Origin: Peptococcaceae bacterium
GTDB taxonomy: Bacteria > Bacillota > Dehalobacteriia > UBA4068 > UBA4997
Assembly (NCBI GenBank): GCA_022797295.1
Contig: JAAWKH010000002.1
Coordinates: forward strand, 1-64,000
DNA length: 64,000 nt
Reading direction: 5' to 3'
The notes below the pieces were generated by a model that saw nothing but the letters and a program-made list of their open reading frames with translations, was not told the origin of the DNA and did no database searches. The position numbers were made by a program, and so were the translations under genes. Of the stretch, positions 50,945 to 60,758 are shown in pieces. The stretch's first letter is position 1; every line of letters begins with the position of its first letter.

Positions 50945-51748
50945 ATGGCAGAACTGATTATTAGCTCAAAAGATAATCGTAACGTTAAATTGGTGCGCTC
51001 GCTTGCTGATAAAAAAGGACGCCGCGCCAGCGGGCTGTTTTTGGCGGAGGGCGTGGCGAATATTCGCGAGGCCTTGGCCTCTGATTTGCAGGCGGAAATG
51101 CTGCTTTATGCAGATGGTTGCCAAAGCCGGCCGGCTCTGGCTGACTTGTTGGAGCAGGCAGAGGCCAAAGGAGCCAAGCTTTTGGCTTTGCAGCCCAATT
51201 TGCTGGCCGGCCTGGCCCAAACTGAGGAAAGCCAGGGGTTGCTGATGGTTTTGCGCCAGCCAGCCTGTTCGACAAAGGTTTTTGCGGCTGCGGCTGCTGG
51301 GCGTTCGGTGGCCGTTTTGGACGGCTTGCAGGACCCCGGTAATGTTGGCACTATTTTACGTACTGCTTGGGCTGCTGGTTTGGGCGGTGTGCTGCTTGTT
51401 AATGAATGTGCGGATATTTTCAGCCCCAAGGTGGTTAGGGCCGCTATGGGCGCTGTGTATCATTTGCCGGCGCTGGCCTTGTCGAACGACGAGGCCTGGG
51501 CGCTGCTGCAACAGCTGAATTGTCAGCTAGTCTGCGCAGATGCGGCAGGCCGGGATTTTCGCCTGTGCCAATGGGATGCCTCAGTGGCGTGGCTGCTGGG
51601 CCGCGAGGCCACCGGCCCTTCTGCTTTTTGGCGCGGCCGGGCGGAGCAGCTGGTTGCCATACCAATGCAAGCAGGGGTGGATTCTCTGAACGTGGCGGTG
51701 GCTGCCGGAATATTATTTTTTAGTTCTAAAAACAATGCGACAAAATAA
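50945..51748 (+). CDS. TrmH/SpoU family RNA 2'-O-methyltransferase
   Basis: A 267-residue SPOUT methyltransferase, similar to the YsgA-type protein encoded beside rplT in many Bacillota. It has an N-terminal substrate-binding domain (SSKDNRNVKLVRSLADKKGR), then the knot motifs LDGLQDPGNVGTILRTAWAAG, LLGREATGP and a late IPMQAGVDSLNVAVAAGI. It probably methylates a ribose in rRNA or tRNA; the target is unknown. No clear Shine-Dalgarno precedes the ATG. Confidence 0.9.
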   Translation: MAELIISSKDNRNVKLVRSLADKKGRRASGLFLAEGVANIREALASDLQAEMLLYADGCQSRPALADLLEQAEAKGAKLLALQPNLLAGLAQTEESQGLLMVLRQPACSTKVFAAAAAGRSVAVLDGLQDPGNVGTILRTAWAAGLGGVLLVNECADIFSPKVVRAAMGAVYHLPALALSNDEAWALLQQLNCQLVCADAAGRDFRLCQWDASVAWLLGREATGPSAFWRGRAEQLVAIPMQAGVDSLNVAVAAGILFFSSKNNATK

Positions 51749-51772
51749 GGCATTATTGTCAATCTTTTTCCC

Positions 51773-51801
51773 TTGCCGCACAGCTTTAAAAGTGCTATAA
51801 T
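51773..51801 (+). promoter_or_regulatory. Promoter upstream of yqzL
   Basis: TTGCCG (51773-51778), 17-bp spacer, TATAAT (51796-51801), in the gap after the SpoU-type gene. Confidence 0.7.
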
Positions 51802-51864
51802 ATAAATCAGACAAAGGGAATTTTCCATAAGTGGATTTATGGGCTCAAAAAGGAAGGGATTGCT

Positions 51865-51972
51865 ATGGTTATGTCGCTTACGTTGCCGGCAGACGCATTT
51901 TGGAACCTGTTTGAGAATACCGGTTCAGTTTCGGCTTATGTTTGTTATCGCAGTTTTTGCGGTGAGCTTTAG
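51865..51972 (+). CDS. yqzL: YqzL family small protein
   Basis: A 35-residue protein: MVMSLTLPADAFWNLFENTG, then SVSAYVCYRSFCGEL. The F-W-x-L-F-x-x-T-G-x-x-x-A-Y-x-x-Y pattern matches YqzL, a small Bacillota protein of unknown function. GGAAGGG precedes the ATG at good spacing, and the gene has its own promoter and terminator. Because pheS follows, an alternative reading is a Phe-containing leader peptide, but the YqzL match is better. Confidence 0.78.
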   Translation: MVMSLTLPADAFWNLFENTGSVSAYVCYRSFCGEL

Positions 51973-51997
51973 GCTGATTTTTCCCTTGTGGATACAC

Positions 51998-52047
51998 AAG
52001 CATTTTTATCCTCAATAATTTTGGAGAGGGTAAAAATGCTTTTTTAT
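51998..52047 (+). terminator. Terminator of yqzL
   Basis: 16-bp stem AAGCATTTTTATCCTC / GAGGGTAAAAATGCTT with one G-T wobble, a 12-nt loop and a T-run. It separates yqzL from pheS. Confidence 0.85.
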
Positions 52048-52074
52048 TAATGTAGGCATTGTTCGTTGTTCATT

Positions 52075-52102
52075 TTGAGTTAAGTACAACGATTGTTATA
52101 AG
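52075..52102 (+). promoter_or_regulatory. Possible promoter of pheST
   Basis: TTGAGT (52075-52080), 16-bp spacer, TATAAG (52097-52102), directly upstream of pheS and after the terminator. No T-box leader is present in the short interval. Confidence 0.5.
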
Positions 52103-52120
52103 ATTACAGAGGTAAAATAA

Positions 52121-53146
52121 ATGATTTTTGATAAAATTAAGGAAATCCGGGCGGCGATGGAGCAGGAGTTGCAGGAAGCGGCCTCCAGCGAGCAGCTACG
52201 GGATTTGAAAGTTAAATTTTTGGGCAAAAAAGGCTCAATTTCCGAAATTTCCAAATCAATGGGCAAGCTGTCGCCAGAGGAACGCCCCAAGGCTGGTCAG
52301 TTGGTAAATGAGCTACGCCAGGCTTTGGAGCAAAATTTGGCTCGCCGACAGCAGGAGCTGGCCGACAAGGCTCTGCAAGCGCAGCTGGCTAAGGAGGCGG
52401 TGGATGTTACTCTGCCAGGGCAATCCCTGAAGTTGGGCAGCAAACATCCGCTGACTTTGGTGATGGATGAATTTAAGGAAATATTTTTGGGTATGGGTTA
52501 CACCATTGCCGAGGGGCCGCAGGTGGAGTTGGATTACTACAACTTTGAGCGAATGAACCTGCCGGCTGACCATCCGGCCCGTGATATGCAGGATTCTTTC
52601 TATATCGACGCAAAGCGTTTGCTGCGTACGCACACTTCGCCGGTGCAGGCTAGGGCTATGGACAGGCTTTATCCTCAGGTGCCGGTTAAGGTTATTTCTC
52701 CTGGTGTGGTGTATCGTCGGGATGATGACGCCACTCATTCACCAATGTTTCATCAGGTGGAGGGCCTGGTGGTTGGTGAGAATATCTCTTTAGCTGATTT
52801 GAAAGGCACGTTGTTGAATTTTGTGCGCCAGATGTTTGGCGAGGAGCGGGAAATTCGTCTGCGCCCCAGCTTTTTCCCCTTTACTGAGCCCAGTGTGGAG
52901 GTTGATATTTCCTGCATGCTTTGTGGTGGCAGCGGTTGCCGCACTTGCAAGGACACCGGCTGGATTGAAATTTTGGGCGCCGGCATGGTGCACCCCAATG
53001 TGCTGAAAATGTCGGGCTACGACCCGGAAAAATATACCGGATTTGCCTTTGGGGCAGGTGTGGAGCGCATTGCTATGCTGAAATATGGCATTGATGATTT
53101 GCGTGTGCTGTTTGAGAACGACGTGCGTTTTCTGCAACGGTTTTAA
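52121..53146 (+). CDS. pheS: Phenylalanyl-tRNA synthetase alpha subunit
   Basis: A 341-residue catalytic subunit: N-terminal coiled coil, then class II motifs ([53 protein letters not shown]). It charges tRNA-Phe as an alpha2-beta2 enzyme with pheT, 27 bp downstream. AGAGG precedes the ATG. Confidence 0.98.
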   Translation: MIFDKIKEIRAAMEQELQEAASSEQLRDLKVKFLGKKGSISEISKSMGKLSPEERPKAGQLVNELRQALEQNLARRQQELADKALQAQLAKEAVDVTLPGQSLKLGSKHPLTLVMDEFKEIFLGMGYTIAEGPQVELDYYNFERMNLPADHPARDMQDSFYIDAKRLLRTHTSPVQARAMDRLYPQVPVKVISPGVVYRRDDDATHSPMFHQVEGLVVGENISLADLKGTLLNFVRQMFGEEREIRLRPSFFPFTEPSVEVDISCMLCGGSGCRTCKDTGWIEILGAGMVHPNVLKMSGYDPEKYTGFAFGAGVERIAMLKYGIDDLRVLFENDVRFLQRF

Positions 53147-53173
53147 TCGGTTTTTAGTAAATGGAGGCAAAAA

Positions 53174-55648
53174 ATGTTAGTATCTTATGATTGGCTGAAA
53201 AGATATGTGGATATAAATGTGTCGGCGGATGTGCTGGCAGAAAAGTTGACCAGCGCTGGTATTACGGTTGATTTGGTACATTATCCTGGCGAGATGCTAA
53301 GCAATATTCGGGCTGGTCGGATTATGCGAATTGACAAGCACCCGGACGCGGATAAGCTGGTGGTGTGTCAACTGGATATGGGCGAGGGCTACACGGATTA
53401 TTTGAACGAACAGGGTTGGCTGCAAATTGTTACTGGAGCCACCAACGTGCGCGAGGGGCAAGTGGTGCCGGTTGCTTTGCATAATTCCACCGTGGTTGAC
53501 AAAAAGATTACAAAATCCAAGCTGCGCGGCGTGGCTTCCTTTGGTATGCTTTGCTCCAAGGAGGAATTGAATGTGCAGCCAGCCGTGGGTGATGTTGACG
53601 GCATTTGGATTTTAGACGATATGCCGGAAATTCAGCCGGGCGCGGATTGCATTGCCGCTTTGTTGCTGAATGACCCCGTGCTGGAGTTGGATCTCACACC
53701 AAACCGCAGTGATTGTCTGAGCGTGATTAATTTGGCGCGCGAGGTTTCCGCGGTGTTGGGCACGGAGCTGCATTTGCCAGAAATCAGCTATCAGGAAAGC
53801 GAACGTCAGGTGCAGGATTTGGCCAGCATTAAAGTGCAGGACCCTGACCTTTGCCCGCGCTATCTGGGCCGTTTGGTTGAGGATTTGCAGATTGCGCCTT
53901 CGCCTTACTGGTTGCAGCACTGCCTGGCTTCAGCCGGTGTGCGTTCCATTAATAATGTGGTTGACGTTAGTAACTTTGTGATGTTGGAATATGGCTGCCC
54001 TATGCATACATTTGATTATGACACCTTGCAAGGGCATGGTGTTATTGTACGCCGGGCCAAGGCTGGCGAGCAGATTGTGACTTTGGATGAGCAGGAACGA
54101 GAACTGAACCAGGAGAACTTGCTGATTTGCGACGCGGCCGACCGCGGTATTTGCGTGGCCGGTGTGATGGGTGGTCTGAATACGGAAATTACAGAGCAGA
54201 CCAAAAACGTATTTTTGGAAACGGCTTTTTTCAATGCGGTTTCTATTCGGCGCACGGCCCGCGCTTTGGGTTTGCACTCTGAGGCTTCGCAACGTTATGA
54301 AAAGGGTGTGAACGTGGCCGCCATTGACGATGTTTCCCGTCGGACTATGCAGCTGTTGGCGGAGCTTTGCGGCGGCAAGCCGGCTGCTGGTTGCATTGAT
54401 TGCTTTGCGGAGGAGGCGCAGGCTAAATTACAGCCTTTGCAGGTTCCACTGCGCCCGGCCCGTGTTAATGCGCTTTTGGGAACTGATTTTACAGATGAGG
54501 AGATAATTTCAGCCATTGAGGCTTTGAAATTTGCTTATAATAAAACTGCCGACGGCTGGTTGGTGACAATTCCGCTTTGGCGGCAGGACGTCAGCCTGGA
54601 GGTTGATTTGATTGAGGAAGTGGCCCGTCTACAGGGTTTTGGGCGGATTCCTACAACATTGCCTTACGGCGCGATGACCGAGGGCAAACGCACTGCCAAA
54701 CAGCGTTTTGCAGAGCATGTTAAGACGACGCTGGTTGGCCTAGGCGCTAATGAGGTTATTAATTACGGTTTTGTTAGCCCGCGCGAGTGGGATAGATTGC
54801 ACTTGGCGGCGGATGATAAGCTGCGTGAAAATGTGCAGATTTTGAATCCCTTGAATGAGGAGCAAAGTGTTATGCGTACCACCTTGCTGCCAGGTTTGCT
54901 GAAAACGGCGGCTCGCAATGCCAGCCGTCGCAATCAGGATTTGCTGCTGTTTGAGCAAGGTATGGTCTTTTGGCCTAAGGCGGAGGCTGCCGATGAGCTG
55001 CCGGATGAGTTGAGCACTTTGGCGGTGCTTGGCTTGGGGCACACTCCGGCTTGTTGGCGGCAGCAGGGTGCGGCTTATGATTATTTTCAACTGAAAGGTT
55101 TGTTGGAAGCCTTGTTGGCTCAGTGCAAGGTGCATGGCGCGGTTTACAAGCCGGCTCAGCTGCCTTATCTGCACCCCGGCCGTTCTGCGGCGATTTATCT
55201 TGGTGATGATTATTTGGGCTGCTTGGGCGAGTTGCATCCCAGCGTGCAGGCGGAATATGAGCTTCCCTTGCGCCCAGTGGTTTTGGAGCTTAATCTGGAG
55301 ACGCTTTTCCAGGCGGCGGAAATGTTCCAACAGCTAAACGGCGGCGCAGTTTATCAGAAGTTGCCCAAATTTCCGCCGGCAGTGCGGGATATGGCTGTGG
55401 TGCTGGATAAAAAGGTTTCCGCAGCTGAGCTGGAGGCCAAAATGGCTTATGCCGGCGGTAAATATTTAAGCAATATTGCTTTGTTTGACGTATATGAAAG
55501 CCTGGCTTTGGGGCCGAACCGCCGCAGCTTGGCTTACAACCTGACTTTCCAGCGGCCGGACGGCACCCTGACAGTGGAGGAAGTGAACGAGGCTTTTGAA
55601 GCCATTTTGGCCGCTGTGCAGGAGCTGGGCGGCGAGCTGCGTTCCTAA
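53174..55648 (+). CDS. pheT: Phenylalanyl-tRNA synthetase beta subunit
   Basis: An 824-residue subunit: N-terminal tRNA-binding/EMAP domain (RIDKHPDADKLVVCQLDMG), B3/B4 editing domain, B5 domain, catalytic-like core, and a C-terminal FDX-ACB domain (LPKFPPAVRDMAVVLDKKVS). Full length for the bacterial type. GGAGG precedes the ATG. Confidence 0.98.
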   Translation: MLVSYDWLKRYVDINVSADVLAEKLTSAGITVDLVHYPGEMLSNIRAGRIMRIDKHPDADKLVVCQLDMGEGYTDYLNEQGWLQIVTGATNVREGQVVPVALHNSTVVDKKITKSKLRGVASFGMLCSKEELNVQPAVGDVDGIWILDDMPEIQPGADCIAALLLNDPVLELDLTPNRSDCLSVINLAREVSAVLGTELHLPEISYQESERQVQDLASIKVQDPDLCPRYLGRLVEDLQIAPSPYWLQHCLASAGVRSINNVVDVSNFVMLEYGCPMHTFDYDTLQGHGVIVRRAKAGEQIVTLDEQERELNQENLLICDAADRGICVAGVMGGLNTEITEQTKNVFLETAFFNAVSIRRTARALGLHSEASQRYEKGVNVAAIDDVSRRTMQLLAELCGGKPAAGCIDCFAEEAQAKLQPLQVPLRPARVNALLGTDFTDEEIISAIEALKFAYNKTADGWLVTIPLWRQDVSLEVDLIEEVARLQGFGRIPTTLPYGAMTEGKRTAKQRFAEHVKTTLVGLGANEVINYGFVSPREWDRLHLAADDKLRENVQILNPLNEEQSVMRTTLLPGLLKTAARNASRRNQDLLLFEQGMVFWPKAEAADELPDELSTLAVLGLGHTPACWRQQGAAYDYFQLKGLLEALLAQCKVHGAVYKPAQLPYLHPGRSAAIYLGDDYLGCLGELHPSVQAEYELPLRPVVLELNLETLFQAAEMFQQLNGGAVYQKLPKFPPAVRDMAVVLDKKVSAAELEAKMAYAGGKYLSNIALFDVYESLALGPNRRSLAYNLTFQRPDGTLTVEEVNEAFEAILAAVQELGGELRS

Positions 55649-55652
55649 TAAT

Positions 55653-58178
55653 ATGCAGAATTTGGAAAAAATGGAGATTTTAGCGCCGGCAGGTAGCCGA
55701 GAGGCTTTTTTGGCGGCTGTGAACAGTGGTGCAGACGCGGTTTATCTGGCAGCCAAAAGCTTTGGTGCTAGAGCTTACGCTAATAATTTTGAGTTGGATG
55801 AACTGGCCAATCTGTTGCGTTGGGCTCATTTACGCGGTGTGGCAGTCTATCTGGCAATGAACACCTTGCTTACGGATGAAGAGTTGCCGGAGGCTTTGGC
55901 TTTGGCGGTGCAGCTGCACAATTTGGGAGCGGACGCTTTGATTGTGCAGGATTGGGGCTTTGCTAGTCAACTGCGGCGGCTTTATCCAGAGATTACCCTG
56001 AACGCCAGCACTCAGATGACGCTGCATAATTTGGCGGCGGTGCGGCAGGCGGAAACTGTTGGTTTTGCACGGGTGATTTTGGCGCGGGAGGTTAGCCTGG
56101 CTGATATAACCGCAATTTGTGAGCAAAGTGAGACTGAAATTGAGGTTTTTGGTCACGGCGCTTTGTGTATCTGCTTTTCCGGCCAATGTTTGTTTAGTAG
56201 TCTGGTGGGTGGGCGCAGTGGCAACCGTGGCCGGTGCGCTCAACCTTGTCGGTTGAAATATCAGCTTTACCAAAAGCCGGGGCGGCCGGTGGGAACGGCT
56301 GGGCATTTGCTTTCGCCCAAGGATTTGAATGCGATTGAGTTGCTGCCGGAGTTGGCGGCGGCCGGTGTGCGCTCTTTGAAAATTGAGGGGCGGATGAAAC
56401 GGCCGGAATATGTGGCGGCGGTGACTGCCGCCTATGCGGCGGCTAAACAGGGCAAGCCATACGCGGCTCAGGCTTTGCGTCAGGCATTTAATCGGGATTT
56501 CACTCAGGCGTACTTAACCGAACAGCCAGGGCGTGATTTGATGAGTTACGAGCGCCCGAACAACCGAGGCGTTAAGCTGGGCCGTTTGGAGCAGGTGACG
56601 CCGGACGCGCTGGTTGTGAAGCTGGAGGCGCCATTGCATATTGGCGACGGCTTGGAAATTTGGGTAAGCCGGGGTGGCCGGCAGGGCTTTGTGGTGCAGG
56701 AGTTGGAGGAGCTGGGACAAGGCCGGGTGCGTTTGCCTTTGCGAGGTTTGCAGGGAGCCTTGCAGTTGCAAAACCTGGCGGTGGGCGACCGAGTTTTTAA
56801 AACGGCGGATAGTGAACTACAGGCTGCTGGCGAGGCGGCGGCTGTGGCTTATGACACGCTGCCTTTACAACTGCAATTTGTGGGTTTGCTGGATGATAAA
56901 CCAATTTTGCAGGCTGTTTATACGGCTCCAGACGGTGAAAAAACTGAGGTCAGTGTTTCGGCGGATTATCAAATTCCGCTGGCGGAAAAGCGGCCGGCGG
57001 ATTTGGCTTTGCTTCAAAAGCAGCTGGGCCGTTTGGGCGGCAGCGGGTGGTATCTGGCGGAGCTTTCCGCCTCTATGGACGAGGGGATTATGTTGCCGGC
57101 CAGTGTCTTAAATCAACTGCGGCGCGACGTGGTGCAGGCATTGGAGGCGGAAATGCTGGCCAAATGGCGGCGGCAGAGCAAATGGCAGCCAGTGCAGGCC
57201 GCCGAGAAAATGCTGGAATCGTCAGTGGAATTGCAGCCTAAGCCACAGTCGTTCAATCAGCCAGCGAAAGTCAGCCGTCCCCAGTTGGCTGTTTTGGTGG
57301 ATTCATTAGCGGCTGCGGAAGCTGCGGTTGATGCCGGAGCGGATTTGCTTTACTGGCGTGGTTGGCAGCAGCGGCCAAGCGATAAGCAGCCCACGGCACA
57401 GGAGCTAAAAAAGCTGGCTGATTTGGGCGCTTTTGGCGTTTTGCCAACCATTGCTTTGCAGGCGGAGTTGCCGCTTTGGCGCAAGCGACTGGCGGCCTGG
57501 TGGCAGGCCGGGATAGCCGGCGTGTTGCTAAACAACCTTTGGAGTTTTGAACTGCTGGCGGAAATGCCGGATTGGCGGCCTCAGTTGGTGGCCGATTTTG
57601 GCTTGAATACGTTTAATGCGGCTAGCCTGAAAGCCTGGTTGGGCAAGGGCGCTAGTCGAGTGGCCATCTCGCGCGAGCTAAATGGCAAGCAGATTGCGCA
57701 ACTTTTCCAACGCTTAGGGAAGCTGGCAAAGCCCGCGGTTGAGGTGCAGGTTTTTGGCAATTTGGAGATGATGAACAGCCGGCATTGTCCGCTGGGCGCT
57801 ATCGGTGGAGGACGCACGGCCGAGCAGCCTTGCAACGGTTTTTGCCGACAAGGTGAATTCTACTTGCAGGACGAAAAGGGATTTCGCTTTCCGGTCTGTG
57901 GGGATGAATTTTGTCGCAGTCATATCTACAATGGCTATCAGCTGTGTTTGGTGGAGGAATTGCCTCAGCTGTTGTTTTGTTCAGGCCTGGCAGTGTTGCG
58001 GCTGGATTTGCAGTATTATGCGGCGGAGAATGTGGGGCAGATTTGCCAAATTTGGCGTAAGGCGCTGAGTTTGGCCGAAGCTGGTAAAGAGGCTGGCCTG
58101 CCTAATCTAAAACAGCAGTTGGCGGAATGTACGGCTGCAAAATTTACGAAAGGACATTTTTTTCGCGGCGTAGAGTGA
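55653..58178 (+). CDS. U32 family peptidase / RlhA-type RNA hydroxylase
   Basis: An 841-residue protein: an N-terminal U32 barrel (MEILAPAGSREAFLAAVNSG) with the family Cys signature near residue 169 (GALCICFSGQCLFSS, then GRCAQPCR), a DUF3656 beta-domain around 400-510, and a second barrel-like half ending with another Cys-containing block (NSRHCPLGAIGGG; CNGFCRQGE). Relatives such as E. coli RlhA hydroxylate a cytidine in 23S rRNA, so a protease role is doubtful. The ATG at 55653 follows the pheT stop by 4 bp; the ATG at 55671 is possible. Confidence 0.9.
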   Translation: MQNLEKMEILAPAGSREAFLAAVNSGADAVYLAAKSFGARAYANNFELDELANLLRWAHLRGVAVYLAMNTLLTDEELPEALALAVQLHNLGADALIVQDWGFASQLRRLYPEITLNASTQMTLHNLAAVRQAETVGFARVILAREVSLADITAICEQSETEIEVFGHGALCICFSGQCLFSSLVGGRSGNRGRCAQPCRLKYQLYQKPGRPVGTAGHLLSPKDLNAIELLPELAAAGVRSLKIEGRMKRPEYVAAVTAAYAAAKQGKPYAAQALRQAFNRDFTQAYLTEQPGRDLMSYERPNNRGVKLGRLEQVTPDALVVKLEAPLHIGDGLEIWVSRGGRQGFVVQELEELGQGRVRLPLRGLQGALQLQNLAVGDRVFKTADSELQAAGEAAAVAYDTLPLQLQFVGLLDDKPILQAVYTAPDGEKTEVSVSADYQIPLAEKRPADLALLQKQLGRLGGSGWYLAELSASMDEGIMLPASVLNQLRRDVVQALEAEMLAKWRRQSKWQPVQAAEKMLESSVELQPKPQSFNQPAKVSRPQLAVLVDSLAAAEAAVDAGADLLYWRGWQQRPSDKQPTAQELKKLADLGAFGVLPTIALQAELPLWRKRLAAWWQAGIAGVLLNNLWSFELLAEMPDWRPQLVADFGLNTFNAASLKAWLGKGASRVAISRELNGKQIAQLFQRLGKLAKPAVEVQVFGNLEMMNSRHCPLGAIGGGRTAEQPCNGFCRQGEFYLQDEKGFRFPVCGDEFCRSHIYNGYQLCLVEELPQLLFCSGLAVLRLDLQYYAAENVGQICQIWRKALSLAEAGKEAGLPNLKQQLAECTAAKFTKGHFFRGVE

Positions 58179-58196
58179 TATAGGACAAATAATATT

Positions 58197-60572
58197 ATGG
58201 AAAATAAACAGAATTACATGGAAAAATATCGGGAAAAGCTGGAATATTCCAAAATTATTGCGCGTCTGGCTGAATATGCTAGCTTTGCGCCTGGCCGAGA
58301 GCTTTTGGAGGCCTTGACCCCTTTGCCCAGCTTGAGCCAGGCCAAAGAGGCGATGGCTGCCACCACGGAGGGCGTGGAGCTGTTGCGGCTTTATCCCACT
58401 TATTCTCTGGGGCCGTGTCGTGATATTCGGGACAGCTTGCGTCGCCTGGAGTTAGGCGGAGCTTTGGGTGTGGAGCAGTTGATTGCGGTGGGGGACCTTT
58501 GCCGGTCTTCTCGCTTGAATAAAGATTTTTTTTCTCACGTTAAGGGTCATTTTCCGCAGCTGACGGAGTTGGCCCGCGGCTTGGGGCTTTTCCGTACGAT
58601 TGAGAATGCGCTGGACAAGGCTTTTACGGCGGATGGGCAGGTGGCGGACGCGGCCAGCGACCGGTTGTTTGGCATTCGGCGGCGAATTCGCACTTACGAG
58701 CAGCAAATTCAGGACAATTTGGAGAATTTCATTCGCAACCCTAACACCGCCAAATTTTTGCAAGAGCCGATTGTTACGATGCGCGCCGGTCGTTTTGTGG
58801 TGCCTGTGCGGCAGGAGTGCCGCAGCAGTGTGGCCGGTTTGGTGCACGATGTGAGCAGCAGCGGCGCCACCTTGTTTGTGGAGCCGTTGGCTGTTATGCA
58901 AGCCAACAATGAGCTGGCCCGCCTGCACGCAGAAGAGGAGGAGGAAATTGCCGCCATTCTGCGGGCCCTTTCAGTGTTGGTCGGCTCCCACGCGGAGGAG
59001 CTGGCTTACACTCTGCATTCATTGGCTCAGCTGGATTTTATTCAGGCTAAAGCGCGTTTAAGTGCGGAAATGCGCGCCTCTGCCTGCCAGTTGAATGATA
59101 ATGGCCAAATTAATCTGAAGCAGGCCAGACACCCGTTGATTAAGGGGGCGGTTGTGCCGATTGATTTGCGTTTGGAGCCGCGCTTGAAAGTGATGGTGAT
59201 TACCGGCCCGAACACCGGCGGCAAAACGGTTACTTTGAAAACGGTTGGCTTGCTGACTTTGATGGCCGAGGCGGGGCTGCATATCCCGGCGGAGCCAGGC
59301 AGCACTTTGGGTTTTTTTAAGCAGGTTTTTGCGGATATTGGCGATGAGCAAAGCATTGAGCAAAGCTTGAGCACCTTTTCCGCACATATGAGTAATATTG
59401 TCAATATTCTGCACCACGCCGGCGCTGACTCCCTGGTGTTGCTGGACGAGCTTGGTTCAGGCACCGACCCGACGGAGGGCGCGGCGTTGGCGATGAGTAT
59501 TTTGGAATATCTGCACCGCGGCTGCGGCAAAACATTGGCTACCACGCATTACAGCGAGCTGAAAAGCTTTGTTTACAATAAACAGGGTTATATCAACGCC
59601 AGTGTGGAGTTTGATGTGGAAACTTTGCAGCCCACTTACCGGTTGCTGATGGGCATTCCCGGCAAGAGCAACGCTTTTCAGATTGCGCAAAAGCTTGGCT
59701 TGCAGCCTGAGATTGTGCAGCGCGCCAACAGCTTTTTAACAGCGGACGAGCAGCAGGTGGCGGATTTAATTAGTTCTCTGGAAGCCAATAAGTTGCAGGC
59801 GGAGCAGGCGGCCCATGAGGCAGATTTGCGCTTGGCAGAAATTGTGGAGCAGCAACGGCAGCTGAAAGAGCAGGCGCGAGAGCTTGAAAATCGGGAAGCG
59901 GAGATTATTAGCAAAGCCCGTTTGCAGGCGGCGGAGCTGGTGAAGGAAAGCCGCCGGGAGGCGGAAGAGCTTTACCAGAAGATGAAGCAGGAGCTGAAAG
60001 CGGCCGGCGCGCAGGCTCACAACAAGGAGGTTCAGGCGGCCCGTAGCAAAATGCAGAAATTGCAGGACAACCTGCAAAGCAATTTGCCGACCAAAAAATA
60101 TCAGGGCGACGCTCCGGCTAAGGTGACTGTTGGGCAGAGTGTGGAAATTCCCAAGCTGCACCAAAGCGGCATTGTGGCCACTTTGCCGGACGCTAAGGGC
60201 GAATTGCAGGTGCAAATTGGCGTGATGAAGGTTAATGTGCAGCTGTCTGATTTGCGTATTGACCAGCGTTGGGTGGAGCGCGAGCGCACTGGTGGCACCA
60301 AGCAGATGATTCAGAATAAATCTCGCAGTATTAATTCGGAAATTGACCTGCACGGACTGACGGTTGAGGAAGCGACTTACGCTTTGGATAAATATTTGGA
60401 TGACGCGTTTTTGGCTAATTTGCACCAGGTTCGCATAATTCACGGCCGCGGCACTGGCGCGCTGAAAGCGGGCCTGATGCCTTATCTGAAAAAGCACCGT
60501 TTGGTGGCCGGCATTAAGTCTGCCGATTACAATGAGGGCGGCTGGGGCGTTACCGTGGTTGAATTGAAATAA
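58197..60572 (+). CDS. mutS2: Endonuclease MutS2
   Basis: A 791-residue MutS paralogue without the mismatch-recognition domain: clamp helices, ATPase with Walker A ITGPNTGGKTVTLKT and Walker B LVLLDELGSGTDPTEG, a coiled coil (about 520-620), a KOW-like region, and a C-terminal Smr nuclease domain (IDLHGLTVEEAT; IIHGRGTGAL). It is linked to suppression of recombination and to rescue of collided ribosomes. Full length. A terminator follows. Confidence 0.97.
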   Translation: MENKQNYMEKYREKLEYSKIIARLAEYASFAPGRELLEALTPLPSLSQAKEAMAATTEGVELLRLYPTYSLGPCRDIRDSLRRLELGGALGVEQLIAVGDLCRSSRLNKDFFSHVKGHFPQLTELARGLGLFRTIENALDKAFTADGQVADAASDRLFGIRRRIRTYEQQIQDNLENFIRNPNTAKFLQEPIVTMRAGRFVVPVRQECRSSVAGLVHDVSSSGATLFVEPLAVMQANNELARLHAEEEEEIAAILRALSVLVGSHAEELAYTLHSLAQLDFIQAKARLSAEMRASACQLNDNGQINLKQARHPLIKGAVVPIDLRLEPRLKVMVITGPNTGGKTVTLKTVGLLTLMAEAGLHIPAEPGSTLGFFKQVFADIGDEQSIEQSLSTFSAHMSNIVNILHHAGADSLVLLDELGSGTDPTEGAALAMSILEYLHRGCGKTLATTHYSELKSFVYNKQGYINASVEFDVETLQPTYRLLMGIPGKSNAFQIAQKLGLQPEIVQRANSFLTADEQQVADLISSLEANKLQAEQAAHEADLRLAEIVEQQRQLKEQARELENREAEIISKARLQAAELVKESRREAEELYQKMKQELKAAGAQAHNKEVQAARSKMQKLQDNLQSNLPTKKYQGDAPAKVTVGQSVEIPKLHQSGIVATLPDAKGELQVQIGVMKVNVQLSDLRIDQRWVERERTGGTKQMIQNKSRSINSEIDLHGLTVEEATYALDKYLDDAFLANLHQVRIIHGRGTGALKAGLMPYLKKHRLVAGIKSADYNEGGWGVTVVELK

Positions 60573-60649
60573 ATTTCAATTTCCAACTTAAAGAACGTTA
60601 TAAGGAACAATGCACAGGTCACGAACGTGGACTGTTGACAACAAATAAA

Positions 60650-60698
60650 GGCTGAGTATCAAGCACCAAGAAAGTGCGGGATACTCAGCCTGTTTTGT
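60650..60698 (+). terminator. Strong, probably bidirectional terminator after mutS2
   Basis: An 11-bp stem GGCTGAGTATC / GATACTCAGCC enclosing a second GCAC/GTGC stem, followed by TGTTTTGTTG and preceded by an A-rich stretch. It serves mutS2 and possibly the convergent HAD-gene unit. The rest of the 186-bp gap (60573-60649, 60699-60758) shows no gene. Confidence 0.8.
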
Positions 60699-60758
60699 TG
60701 TTCGGGTTGACTTTGTTATCTTGTGAATAGGTCGAATATATCATATCCAATTATAATT

